Source: an uncultured Alphaproteobacteria bacterium (lineage in GTDB: Bacteria > Pseudomonadota > Alphaproteobacteria > MPNO01 > UBA2964). Taken from it: a stretch of DNA of 64,000 nt. A program made the position numbers and the translations under genes. The notes below the pieces were generated by a model that saw only the letters and a list, made by a program, of their open reading frames with translations, was not told the DNA's origin and did no database searches. Where the stretch lies: positions 682,001-746,000 of the forward strand of contig CALSLP010000001.1 in NCBI GenBank assembly GCA_943787225.1, written 5' to 3'. Below are positions 44,904 through 54,440 of the stretch, piece by piece (position 1 is the first letter of the stretch; every line of letters begins with the position of its first letter).

Positions 44904-45814
44904 TGGCAAACTGGAACCACGAGACCGATAGCTGTTCATTTGGCGCTATCGATATCGGCCGGGTGGTTGATATGGAGCATGGTGCCTTTCCGGCACCGAT
45001 GCTGTATCCCGACGCGATGCCGGAGAGAATCAAAGAGCTGAGCCAGCGCTTTGGACCGCAACATATCAATCCGGAGTCGCTGGAACTCTATCTCAGCTTC
45101 CATGCCTATGTCGTCAAAACGGAAAACCACACCATCCTGGTCGATGCCTGCGTCGGCAATGGCAAGCACCGCCCGGGGCGCGACATATGGAATAACCGGT
45201 CAGGGCCTTTCCTCGATAATCTCGCGCGGCAGGGCGTCACGCCGGACGATATTGATTTCGTCATGTGTACCCATCTACATGCCGACCATGTTGGCTGGAA
45301 CACCAAACAGGTCGATGGCGAATGGGTGCCAACCTTTGCCAATGCCCAATATCTGTTTGCCGAACGCGAGTATAAATTCTGGGAAGAATGTCAGGCCAAG
45401 AGCGACGACCCGATCATGTATGGATCGCATGCCGACAGTGTCCTGCCGGTCATGAAATCAGGCCAGGCAAAACTCATCGATGGCACGCATGAGATCGCTA
45501 CCGGTCTCAATACCGAACCCGCCTATGGTCATACGCCGGGCAATATGGTCCTGCATGTCGGTGAAGCCGCCAAAACCCATGCGGTGATTTGCGGCGATGT
45601 CATGCATCACCCGGTCCAGCTCGCCCACCCGGAATGGTCGACCTGTTTTTGCGAAGACGCCCAAATGTCGCGTGAGACACGCACCGGCCTGCTCGACCGG
45701 TTTGCCGGCAGCGAAACGTTTATCCTGCCAGCGCATTTTCAATCGCCAGGCTATGGACCTGTCGAAAAAGACGGCAACGGCTTCCGCATGAAAGACGGTA
45801 TCGGCGAGGCATAA
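44903..45814 (+). CDS. MBL-fold metallo-hydrolase
   Basis: The 303-residue enzyme has the metallo-beta-lactamase dinuclear zinc motif THLHADHVGW near residue 118-127. Further ligand regions are AYGHTPGNMVLHV and ICGDVMHHPVQL. The C-terminal histidine is in ILPAHFQSPGYG. It resembles the lactonase/ring-opening hydrolase group rather than beta-lactamases. No signal peptide is seen. The ATG shares the last base of the htpG stop (TAATG). Its substrate is unknown, but the catabolic island downstream makes a small ester or lactone plausible. Confidence 0.85.
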   Translation: MANWNHETDSCSFGAIDIGRVVDMEHGAFPAPMLYPDAMPERIKELSQRFGPQHINPESLELYLSFHAYVVKTENHTILVDACVGNGKHRPGRDIWNNRSGPFLDNLARQGVTPDDIDFVMCTHLHADHVGWNTKQVDGEWVPTFANAQYLFAEREYKFWEECQAKSDDPIMYGSHADSVLPVMKSGQAKLIDGTHEIATGLNTEPAYGHTPGNMVLHVGEAAKTHAVICGDVMHHPVQLAHPEWSTCFCEDAQMSRETRTGLLDRFAGSETFILPAHFQSPGYGPVEKDGNGFRMKDGIGEA

Positions 45815-45841
45815 AAAAACGGCGGGAGTTTCCTCCCGCCG
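45813..45841 (-). terminator. Terminator of the ABC-transporter binding-protein gene
   Basis: CGGCGGGAG (45820-45828) pairs with CTCCCGCCG (45833-45841). On the minus strand the stem is followed by seven T's (45813-45819). It lies between the convergent MBL hydrolase and the livK-like gene. Confidence 0.85.
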
Positions 45842-45865
45842 CTAATGCCTTAAACAGAAGACTGC

Positions 45866-47052
45866 TTATTTTTTACAGGGCAGCGCCGGATGCGTGTCCA
45901 GCAATTCCCATTTCCGGTTTTTCATCGTCATGACGTAAGCCGGCAGCTGTGCATCACCGGTCTTTTCAAAACAGACCTTGCCCTGAACCAGATCGAAGGT
46001 GGTTGTCAGCAGGGCATCACGGATCGCTGTCCGTTCGGCTTTAAGGTTTTTGGGGTCACCCGTGACCTTGGCAACTTCCATCGCTTTCTTGAAGACGTAA
46101 ACGATGTCATAGGCTGAGGCATCAACATGATGCGGCCACGGCTTGTTGATACCGCGCTTTTTGACTTCCGCCGCATATTTGCGGCTGAAGGCGCGAGTCC
46201 GATCATTCAAATCATAGTAAAATGACGCGGCGAAGACGGCGCCATCAGCATCTGTCCCCATCTTGTCGACAATATCGGGATCGGCCCAAATTTGCGCGCC
46301 CAGGATCGGCACATTGATCTTTTGGCGTTTCATCTCCTTAACCACGCGAATAGCAATCGGTGCAATCCCGGCAAGACCGACATAATCGAGCTTTTTGCCT
46401 TTGAGTTGGGAAACCTGCGGTGAGACATCGAACGCTTTGGTCGCGAAACCAATGGGCCCGGTAATCTTCACCTTCTCCTTCGTCAGGATCGGCTTCATGA
46501 TGTACAGACCGACTGCCTTGGAGACGACGTCATCGGTGCCATAAAGGATCGCGACAGATTTTTTCAGTGCGCCGCGCTTTTTCATGGTCTTGATGACGCG
46601 GGCAAACTGCAGAAATTCACTTTCCGTCAAACGATACGCATAGGAATATTTATCCGCCAGTTTTGGGGCGGAAGATGCATTCGGAATCTGGACGATCTTT
46701 TCACGCTCCCCGGCCGCAAAGGCAACGCGTGCTTCACTGGAGGAGAACGGACCAATAACACCGAGGGCTTTATCGTCACGGGCGAACTTGCGTACTGCGA
46801 CCACGGCCTGCTTGGGATCGCCTGCGGTGTCGAATTTAACGATACGGAGTTTCTTGCCATTGATCCCGCCCGCGGCGTTAATTTCAGCCACAGCAATATC
46901 GACCGCAATTTCTGTTGTCTTGTTGGTTGTCGAATAAAGCCCGGTTTTTCCGAAGCTCAACCCGAGAACAATCTCATTGGCCAGACAGAGCTGAACTGCC
47001 AGCGACAAGACCCAGCCAACACAGCAGCCGCTGCTAAAACTCTACTCCTCAT
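45866..47052 (-). pseudogene. livK: Branched-chain amino-acid-type ABC transporter binding protein, copy B (signal-peptide frameshift)
   Basis: The mature protein is complete: EIVLGLSFGKTGLYSTTNKTTEIAV, INAAGGINGKKLRIVKFDTAGDP, GPFSSSEARVAFAAGE to the C-terminal ALPCKK. It is a type I periplasmic binding protein of the LivK/amide-type group. The signal peptide starts at ATG 47052 (MRSRVLAAAAVLAG) behind GGAG. It is joined to the body only if one base is added near 47010-47015, otherwise the frame stops. An initiation at TTG 47008 would give a protein without a full signal. It is a tandem duplicate of the gene at 47229. The ligand is unknown. Confidence 0.82.
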
Positions 47053-47174
47053 AACTCACTCCCGACCGTCATAGATGTCACAATGATTCGTAACGTATTT
47101 TTCTAACTGCCGCGTAAATATAGCGATTCAGCCCGTAATTCTAGCGCCTGAAGCGATCAATTTTAACCGAGCAT

Positions 47175-47204
47175 AAAAAAAACGGCGGGAGTTGCCCCCC
47201 GCCG
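47175..47204 (-). terminator. Terminator after binding-protein copy A
   Basis: CGGCGGG (47183-47189) pairs with CCCGCCG (47198-47204). On the minus strand a T-run (47175-47182) follows. It is almost the same sequence as the terminator at 45813, so the duplication included it. Confidence 0.8.
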
Positions 47205-47228
47205 CTGATTTCTTAATCGGAAAACTGC

Positions 47229-48410
47229 CTATTTTTTACAGGGCAGCGCCGGATGTGAATCCAGCAAATTCCATTTCTTGTCCTTCATCGTCATGATGTA
47301 AGCCGGTAGCTGGGCATCACCATTCTTTTCAAACAAACTTTGCCCTGAACCAGTCGTAGGTAATTGTGCCCAGGACATCGCGAATCGCGGTGCGTTCAGC
47401 CTTAATCTTGTCGGCATCACCCGTGACCTTGGCCACTTCCATCGCCTTTCTTAAAGACATAGACAATGTCATAGGCCGAGGCATCCACATGATGTGGCCA
47501 ATGCTTTTTAATGCCTTGTTTCGCGGCGCCGCGACGAATTTTTTCGTGAAGCTCCGGGTCCGGTCATTCAAATTGTAATAGAACGGCGCGGCGAATACAG
47601 AATCGTCACCCGCGGCACCCATGCCATTTACGATTTCAGGATCGGCCCAGATCTGCGCCCCGATGATCGGCACATTGATCTTCTGACGGCGCATTTCCTT
47701 CAACACCCGAATGGCGATCGGCGTAATGCCGGCGAGACCGACATAATCGAGCTTCTTGCCCTTAAGCTGTGATACTTGTGGTGAAACATCGAATGCCTTG
47801 GTCGCGAAACCAATCGGACCGGTAATCTTGACTTTTCCTTGGTCAGGATCGGTTTCATGATGTACAGACCGACCGCCTTGGAGACGACGTCATCCGTGCC
47901 ATACATGATGGCGACCGAACTTTTCATCGAGCCGCGCTTTTTCATGGTCTTCACGACGCGTGAGAATTGCAGGAACTCACTCTCGGTCAGCCGGTAGGCG
48001 TAGGAGAACTTATCCGCCAGCTTCGGTGCCGAAGAAGCATTCGGGATTTGGACAATCTTTTCGCGTTCACCAGCAGCAAAGGCAACCCGGGCCTCGCTGG
48101 AGGAGAACGGTCCAATAACACCAAGCGCTTTATCATCACGGGCGAACTTGCGCACCGCCACCACGGCTTGCTTGGGATCACCTGCGGTGTCGAATTTGAC
48201 GATGCGGAGTTTCTTGCCGTTGATTCCGCCCGCAGCATTAATTTCCGCAACCGCAATATCAACCGCAACTTCAGTCGTCTTATTAATGGTGGAATAGAGC
48301 CCGGTTTTGCCAAAGCTAAGACCGAGAACAATTTCATCGGCCGCCTGTACCGGTGCCGCAAATGCAACACCTGCCAGCACGGCAGCGGTAATGCCTAATT
48401 TAAATCGCAT
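47229..48410 (-). pseudogene. livK: Branched-chain amino-acid-type ABC transporter binding protein, copy A, several frameshifts
   Basis: The gene starts with a good signal peptide (MRFKLGITAAVLAGVAFAAPVQA) and nearly the same mature sequence as copy B. It breaks near 47838 (one base missing in the stretch coding LTKEKVKITG), again near 47520, near 47455 and near 47350. The reading switches frame each time and regains homologous sequence. With at least four indels it cannot make a full protein as written. It is the copy next to livF, so it was probably the original binding-protein gene of the transporter. Confidence 0.82.
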
Positions 48411-48475
48411 AATCCAATTCCTCTCCCTGTTAATGAGTAAAACGGTAGCGTAGTGACACCTGTAGTCAATAAATG

Positions 48476-49177
48476 TCAGTGAGTACCGAGATAGGCCTCA
48501 CCGAGACGGCTGTCTTCCTGCAGCGTTTTCGCATCGCCCGACAACACGACATCGCCGAGCTCGAGGACATAACCACGATCAGCAGACTGCAATGCCATAT
48601 GGGTATTTTGTTCAATCAACAGAATGGTCAGCCCATCGCCATTAAGCTCTTCAATCAGGGTGAATAGCTGTTTGACCAAAATCGGACTGAGCCCAAGAGA
48701 CGGCTCGTCCAGCATCATCAGACGCGGTTTAGCGAGCATCGCCCGGCTAATCGCCAGCATCTGTTGTTCACCACCAGAGAGAACTGAAGCCGGCATATCA
48801 CGCCGGGCCGCCAGATTTGGAAACCGATCATAGATCGCATCGATCTCGGCGCCGACATCATCTTTCCGGCAATAGGCCCCCATCTGCAGATTCTCATGAA
48901 CCGTCATGCTAACGAATATCTGGCGGCCTTCGGGAACCAACACCAACCCGGCATTCACCCGGCGCGGCGCCGACCAGCCACTGATATCAACACCATCAAA
49001 CAACACCGTGCCGGTGGATTTCTCGCTGCCCTGGATGGCCTTGAGCAACGAGCTTTTCCCGGCCCCGTTGGCGCCGAGAACAGTCACGATCTCGCGTTCA
49101 TCCATTGTCAGATCAACTGATTTAACCGCATGGTTACGGCCATAGCGAACGTCGATGCCTTGCACATCAAGAAGCAT
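48476..49177 (-). CDS. livF: ABC transporter ATP-binding protein LivF
   Basis: This is one of two ATPases of a branched-chain amino-acid-type (HAAT) importer. The 233-residue protein has Walker A GANGAGKSS, the signature LSGGEQQMLAISRAML, Walker B LMMLDEPSLGLSP and the switch histidine in LIEQNTH. I use ATG 49177, eight residues inside the longest frame, because GGAGG stands six bases before it. It overlaps the end of livG. The transporter genes run livH-livM-livG-livF and then the two binding-protein copies, all on the minus strand. Confidence 0.93.
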   Translation of the reverse strand: MLLDVQGIDVRYGRNHAVKSVDLTMDEREIVTVLGANGAGKSSLLKAIQGSEKSTGTVLFDGVDISGWSAPRRVNAGLVLVPEGRQIFVSMTVHENLQMGAYCRKDDVGAEIDAIYDRFPNLAARRDMPASVLSGGEQQMLAISRAMLAKPRLMMLDEPSLGLSPILVKQLFTLIEELNGDGLTILLIEQNTHMALQSADRGYVLELGDVVLSGDAKTLQEDSRLGEAYLGTH

Positions 49178-49952
49178 TTTCTGCCTCCGCTGCATCTTCA
49201 TCGGTTCCGAGATAAGCTTCGAGCACGGCCGGATCCTTATGGACTTCGTCTGGCGTGCCTTCGAAAATCTTGCGGCCGAAATTCAACACCACGATGTAAT
49301 CGCAAAGATCGCGGACGAATTGCATATCATGTTCAACAACCAGAATCGTGACGCCTTGATCCGACACCCGTTCCAGTAATTCCTGCAGCTGGTTGGTCTC
49401 GGTCTTGTTCAGACCCGCCGCGGGTTCATCGAGGAGCAATAGTTTAGGGTCGGAGACCATTGCGCGAACAACTTCAATCCGTTTTTGCACGCCGTAAGGC
49501 AAGTTGGAGACGATTTCGCCCGGATAGGTTCCAACCCCGGCATTCTCGAGCGCTTCCTCGGCAGCCTGCCGCCAACGATTGCGCGGTAGCATGCCAAGCG
49601 GAAACAACAAATCCCCAAGTTTGCGGGCGCGCGCATGCTGTCCTAGCATGACGTTCTCGACCGTGCTCAAATGTGGCATCAATCGGATATTCTGAAAACT
49701 ACGCGACATGCCGACCGTCACACGATCCTGCGGCGGCACGTCTGTAATATCCTGCCCATCGACGGTGATCGTCCCGGCATCAATCGGGTACACCCCGGTC
49801 AACAAATTAAAGATCGTTGTCTTGCCCGCCCCGTTCGGCCCGATAAGCGCGGTTCGGCCACCGCGGCGCACATTAAAGGAGACGTCATCAATAACCTTTA
49901 ACCCGCCAAAGCTCTTATGCATGCCCGCGATTTCAAGCAGATGTTCAGTCAT
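49167..49952 (-). CDS. livG: ABC transporter ATP-binding protein LivG
   Basis: The second ATPase of the importer has 261 residues. It has Walker A IGPNGAGKTT, the LivG-type segment SRSFQNIRLMPHLSTVENVMLGQH, the signature-region LPYGVQKRIEVVRAM (LPYG in place of LSGG, normal for LivG), Walker B LLLLDEPAAGLN and VVEHDM. It overlaps livM by 4 bases and livF by 11 bases. Confidence 0.93.
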   Translation of the reverse strand: MTEHLLEIAGMHKSFGGLKVIDDVSFNVRRGGRTALIGPNGAGKTTIFNLLTGVYPIDAGTITVDGQDITDVPPQDRVTVGMSRSFQNIRLMPHLSTVENVMLGQHARARKLGDLLFPLGMLPRNRWRQAAEEALENAGVGTYPGEIVSNLPYGVQKRIEVVRAMVSDPKLLLLDEPAAGLNKTETNQLQELLERVSDQGVTILVVEHDMQFVRDLCDYIVVLNFGRKIFEGTPDEVHKDPAVLEAYLGTDEDAAEAENAS

Positions 49953-50854
49953 GAGCCACCTGCCATGTCATCAGCGATCGGCTTTTTACGCCGAAACAAT
50001 CCGCCGCCGAGCCTGTCCTGCAAGGTTCGGGTCATAACGCCTTCCGACCGGAAGACCATTAACAACACGATAAACACACCAAACAGAATGAAGCGGCCTT
50101 CGGCCAACCACTTGAGTCCGGCTGATTCTGCGATCTCCCGCAATGCCTCCGGCACGACCGCAAAGAATGTCGCGCCGATGAGAGGCCCCCAGGCGGTCTG
50201 CGTTCCGCCCATCAACACATAAAGAAGTATGTAGATGCTCAGCAGGACATTGAATGTCTGAGCTTCAATATAGTTGTAATGATGTCCGTAGAGCGAACCG
50301 CCGAGGCTCATCAGCATGGCACCAACCGTAAAGGCCACGACCTTGGACGTCCGCACGTTGACGCCAAACAACGTCGCAACGCTTTCATCATCATGGATGG
50401 ACCGCAGCGATAGCCCGAGCCGCGTCGACATGAAGTAAAAGCTGAACAGGATGACCGCTATCGTGACCGGCACGATCACCGTGACATCAGCATGGTCATC
50501 GACCGGGAATCCAGCAGCGCCACCGACAAACTCAAGATTGATCGCAACACCGGAGACCACCTCGGCAAAGGCAAAGGTCGCCAGCACCATATAGACGCCA
50601 CGGGTTCGCAAGATCGGGAAGGAAATCGCAAAGGCGATGATGCCGGTAAAGATCATCGCCAGGGGAATGCTAAGCCACATCGGCAATTCCGCACCGGTGC
50701 TGGCATTGAACCAGGCGCTGGCATAGGCGCCCAGGGTAATAAAGCCAGCAGCACCGAGATTAAGCTGACCTGAGGCCGCCGGCAGAAAGATACCATAGGC
50801 ATAGATAATGCTCAGGCACAGGATAATCAGCTGAGCTTCAATATAACCGCTCAT
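49949..50854 (-). CDS. livM: ABC transporter permease LivM
   Basis: The 301-residue inner-membrane permease has about eight hydrophobic segments. The LivM signs are the N-terminal GIFLPAASGQLNLGAAGFITLGAYASA, the central SVATLFGVNVRTSKVVAFTVGAMLMSLGGSLYGHHYNYI and GGTQTAWGPLIGATFFAVVPE. It overlaps livH by one base and livG by four, as usual in this operon type. Confidence 0.92.
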   Translation of the reverse strand: MSGYIEAQLIILCLSIIYAYGIFLPAASGQLNLGAAGFITLGAYASAWFNASTGAELPMWLSIPLAMIFTGIIAFAISFPILRTRGVYMVLATFAFAEVVSGVAINLEFVGGAAGFPVDDHADVTVIVPVTIAVILFSFYFMSTRLGLSLRSIHDDESVATLFGVNVRTSKVVAFTVGAMLMSLGGSLYGHHYNYIEAQTFNVLLSIYILLYVLMGGTQTAWGPLIGATFFAVVPEALREIAESAGLKWLAEGRFILFGVFIVLLMVFRSEGVMTRTLQDRLGGGLFRRKKPIADDMAGGS

Positions 50855-51792
50855 CAGAATTTACCCTTACCGATCAGCGTATGGCCGAACAGACCCGTCG
50901 GCTTAAAGACCAGCAAGACGAGGAGCAATCCCCAGATCGGCAGCTTGGCAAAATCAGCGCCCACGATATAGATCGACATCACTTCGAGCATGCCAATAAA
51001 CAGCCCGCCAATGATCGCCCCCCAGACATTGCCAAGCCCACCGAGGACCATACCGGCAATAGCGACGGTGGCGACGGTATCGCCAACATAGGCATCAACT
51101 GTGGCGTAGTTGATCGTGAATAGAATTCCGGAAACTGCACAGAGAAGCCCGGTAATGACATAGACCACCGGCACAATCCGGCTAACCTCAACACCCATCA
51201 GTATGGCGGTGTCAGGACGTTCGGCAATCGCCCGCAAGGCGCGGCCAAGCTTGGTGGCTTTGAGCATGACGCTCAGCATTACGACGACAACCAGCGATAA
51301 AACCAGACTCACAATCTGCGGCACGCTAAATATAATTGTGTCGATGCTAAAGGTGCCCTGGCCAAAGGGTGAGGTCGCCGTCAATGGATCCGAGCCCCAG
51401 GTGCTGACCACCAGATGCTCAAAAATAATCAGAAAACCCAGTGAGCTGACAAGCGGCAAGGCATGTTCGGTCGCATCGCCATATTTTGCCTTCATATAGC
51501 GATAGGTGAACCGCTCAATCACCAGAGACACCAAAGCGATAACGACGAGCGCGACAATAATGCCGGCGACCCAGCGATACTCTGTGCCAAAGACCGACAA
51601 GATGAGGTCGTTGCCGAACGGCAGATGCCCCATCATGGTCGCGTACATCAAAACCGCGGCGAACATGAACAGGGCCGGGATGGTAAAGTTGAGAAAGTTC
51701 AACATGCCGATGATCAGCGTGAACGCCACCGCGACCATCACATAGACGCCACCAAGCATCAGCCCATTAACGAGTTGCTGAATGATCAACAT
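50854..51792 (-). CDS. livH: ABC transporter permease LivH
   Basis: The 312-residue permease begins MLIIQQLVNGLMLGGVYVMVAVAFTLIIGMLNFLNF, the typical LivH start. It continues with the conserved loop LRAIAERPDTAILMGVEVSRIVPVVYVITGLL and ends GLFGHTLIGKGKF. It starts 7 bases after the stop of the deacetylase-like gene, so that enzyme and the transporter are probably co-transcribed. This suggests that the transporter brings in the deacetylase's substrate. Confidence 0.92.
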   Translation of the reverse strand: MLIIQQLVNGLMLGGVYVMVAVAFTLIIGMLNFLNFTIPALFMFAAVLMYATMMGHLPFGNDLILSVFGTEYRWVAGIIVALVVIALVSLVIERFTYRYMKAKYGDATEHALPLVSSLGFLIIFEHLVVSTWGSDPLTATSPFGQGTFSIDTIIFSVPQIVSLVLSLVVVVMLSVMLKATKLGRALRAIAERPDTAILMGVEVSRIVPVVYVITGLLCAVSGILFTINYATVDAYVGDTVATVAIAGMVLGGLGNVWGAIIGGLFIGMLEVMSIYIVGADFAKLPIWGLLLVLLVFKPTGLFGHTLIGKGKF

Positions 51793-51798
51793 TTTTGA

Positions 51799-52712
51799 TC
51801 AGCCCTGTGTCGGAATGTGAGACTCGTGATTTTCAAGATACCAATCGGCAATCTCTTCACGGGTGGCCCACCACACATCATCAAAACTCTTGGCATAGGC
51901 CAGGAATTCACGGATCGCCCGGATGCGGAACGGATGACCCTGACACATGCGGGTGTAGGCCAACACTCATCAGCTTGCCGGTCTTGGCACTCTCCAGATA
52001 GAGCTGATCGAATTGCTCTTTAAGCATTTCCAGTGTCTGGGTGGTGGTGAAATTACGCCGCAGGAAGAAACCGAAATCATTGACCTCGATTGAATAGGGA
52101 ATGGCAACAATCTGGACCACTGCCCGTCTTCATCAAATAAGGCTGTTCATCATTCATATAGTCACAGATGAACTTCATGCCTTTCTTGGCGAGAATTTCC
52201 GGCGTGTTTGGCGTACTGCGCAATGACGACGACAACCAGCCCGGCGATTTACGGCCGACAACATCTTCATACACGCTCAGCGCGCTATCGATCAGCGCCT
52301 CTTCCGCTGCCGGATCGGACTGATAATTGGTGAGCAGATCGCCCTGCTCATAATTATGACAGACCAGTTCCCAGCCGCGCTCCTTTGCGGCCTCGACAAT
52401 GTCGCGGCGTTCAAGACCAAGCTTGGCATTGAGGGTACAGCTCGACGGGACACCAACTTCATCAAACGTATCAAACAGCCGCCAGATACCGGCACGCTGG
52501 CCATATTCGCGCCAGCTATAGTTCGGAACATCCAGCACATTGCCCGGCATCGCATCCGGTAATGCCGGCGGACCACCCGCATAATACGGCTGCTCGCTCT
52601 CTTTCATCATGTCCCAATATTCGAGATTTAGCGTCACCTGAACGGCCATCCGTTTGCCGTTCGGCCACTTCAGCGGCTTGCGCTTTGGTGGCGGTACAAA
52701 ATCGTAATCCAT
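51799..52712 (-). pseudogene. Polysaccharide-deacetylase/PuuE-like hydrolase, two frameshifts
   Basis: The protein is of the NodB-fold type related to PuuE allantoinases. It opens with DFVPPPKRKPLKWPNGKRMAVQVTLNLEYWD, has PNYSWREYGQRAGIWRLFDTFDEVGVPSSCTLNAK and LVCHNYEQGD with the metal-type histidine, and GRKSPGWLSSSLRSTPNTPEILA. It breaks near 52115 and near 51960. After the second break the correct frame reads TRMCQGHPFRIRAIREFLAYAKSFDDVWWATREEIADWYLEN and ends at the stop at 51799. With both repaired it would be about 304 residues. The substrate is probably a small amide or ureide. Confidence 0.8.
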
Positions 52713-52949
52713 CGAAAAACGCCCCTCATCCCCTGTTTTGTGGACGGCACTTTACAGACCGGAGGCGCGAGGTCAATCGGTGTTGCCGCTTGGAATCCAC
52801 ACCCCGTTGTGGTCGGCCTCTATGTCCTTTAGGAAAGGTCTATCGAGGAAGAACGGTCAGGCACTGTTCAATCAGCTTGTTCCTGCTTTTGATCATCGGT
52901 GCCATCATACCGTTTGATAGTTAGCCGCTATTATAAAGAAAGACTCTTC

Positions 52950-53822
52950 ATGACACGCCCCTGCCCCGGTCCGAATTACGACGTTAAGCCACCCAAAATC
53001 ATGCCGCCGCCAAAAGCCTGTTGTACCCAGGCGCATGTCTTCGGGCCTGCTGATCAATTCCCCTATGCCGAAGGCCGTGGCTACACGCCTCCGGATGCCC
53101 CGATTGATGCCTATCTAAAGCTCCTCGATACGCTGGGGCTCGAACGCGGCGTGATCGTGCATGGCAGTGCCCACGGTTCTGACAACCGGGTTGATTTACA
53201 CGGGATTGCTCAAGCGCCGGACCGGCTACGGGGTGTCGCCGTGGTCGAGCCGGATATTTCAGATGCCGAGCTGGAAGCTATGGCCGAAGGCGGTATCCGC
53301 GGTATTCGGCTATCGACGATGCTCAAGGGCGCGTTTGGCACGGATTTGCTGGAACCAATGGCCGAGCGGATCAAACAATTTGGCTGGCATATCGTCATCC
53401 ATCTCGACTCTGTCGCCGAGATAGCCGAGCTCGAGCCACGCCTTCGCAAGCTGCCGGTCGATGTTGTTGTCGATCATTTAGGACGCGTCCGTGGCGGTGA
53501 AGGGGTTAACCACCCTGGATTTCAGGCGCTACTGTCCCTGCTGAAAGATGCCGACAATATCTGGTGCAAACTATCGAGCTGGTACCGCCTGTCTGATCTC
53601 GGGCCGCCCTATGACGATATGACGCCGCTGGCACGCGCCCTCATAGAGGCCCGCACCGATCACATCATCTGGGGCACCAACTGGCCGCACCCGATATTAT
53701 GGGATTACCCGATGCCAAATGACGGCGAGCTGTTTGACCAGTTCATGGATTGGGCGGGCGACGATGCCACCCGCCACCAAATCCTGGTCGATAATCCGGC
53801 AAAGCTATACGGATTCAACTAA
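52950..53822 (+). CDS. LigI-like (2-pyrone-4,6-dicarboxylate hydrolase family) amidohydrolase-fold protein
   Basis: The 290-residue TIM-barrel protein follows Sphingomonas LigI closely in layout: an AHVFGPADQFPYAEGRGYTPPDAP opening, VIVHGSAHGSDNRVD, GGIRGIRLS, VVVDHLGRV and the C-terminal LVDNPAKLYGFN. Two positions differ from LigI. DAHCH is replaced by CTQAH, so the first His is Q27. The Asp of GTDWPHP that acts as general base is N244 (GTNWPHP). It therefore may hydrolyse another lactone or work differently. ATG 52950 is chosen over upstream in-frame starts with poor similarity. It is divergent from the deacetylase gene. Confidence 0.82.
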   Translation: MTRPCPGPNYDVKPPKIMPPPKACCTQAHVFGPADQFPYAEGRGYTPPDAPIDAYLKLLDTLGLERGVIVHGSAHGSDNRVDLHGIAQAPDRLRGVAVVEPDISDAELEAMAEGGIRGIRLSTMLKGAFGTDLLEPMAERIKQFGWHIVIHLDSVAEIAELEPRLRKLPVDVVVDHLGRVRGGEGVNHPGFQALLSLLKDADNIWCKLSSWYRLSDLGPPYDDMTPLARALIEARTDHIIWGTNWPHPILWDYPMPNDGELFDQFMDWAGDDATRHQILVDNPAKLYGFN

Positions 53823-53834
53823 ACGTTGCTGCGG

Positions 53835-54206
53835 TTAAACAACCGAAGCGCTTTGATCCGAATAGTTGATGGTGACTGTGAAGCTGCCTTCATTCATCGA
53901 CCAGTTCCAAATGTCATATTCGCGCAAACCGGCAGCATGAAACGGGTCCGCTTTAGCGATCTCGTCAGCTTCCTCAAATGAAGAAGCCCGCACAATGATC
54001 ATCCCGGTCCGGACTTTATCTTCATCCTGAGATTCCATTGGCCCGGCGGCGAACAGAATGCCTTGTTTTTCCAGCTCTACCTGGCGCGCCAGATGCTGTG
54101 GCAGCAATTTCTTGATTTCCTCACGCGGCGCAACCGGGCGCGTAAAAATCACATAGAGGTCCTTTTGCAACATATCCTTGGTATCGGGAACGCCGGGAAC
54201 AGCCAT
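53835..54206 (-). CDS. YCII-domain protein
   Basis: The 123-residue product belongs to the YCII (YciI-like) ferredoxin-like fold family. It has LYVIFTRPVAPREEIKKLLPQHLARQVELEKQGILFAAGPM, then GMIIVRASSFEEADEIAKADPFHAAGLREYDIWNW. The family's His-Asp pair (QHL and ADPF) is kept. Members act as small lyases or dehalogenase-like enzymes in aromatic degradation, which fits the neighbours. The second of two adjacent ATGs has the better distance to GGAG. Confidence 0.85.
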   Translation of the reverse strand: MAVPGVPDTKDMLQKDLYVIFTRPVAPREEIKKLLPQHLARQVELEKQGILFAAGPMESQDEDKVRTGMIIVRASSFEEADEIAKADPFHAAGLREYDIWNWSMNEGSFTVTINYSDQSASVV

Positions 54207-54440
54207 CATAATCTCCTGTTAAAGTTCGATGCCAGTATGCCAGAGCTTGGGTCAACAGCGCAAAGTGGCCAAATTACGGGCGAAAATCGTTTAAAATGCT
54301 GGGTAATTTTTGTGATATTGGGCCCCATTCTGGTTGCCGTAGCGAAAAAAAGGTATAGAACACGCTGTGGGGACTGGGCTGCAGGGTTTGCGGTCGGTGG
54401 AGATTTATGAATTTTGGGTAAAAAGAACAAGGACGAACTA

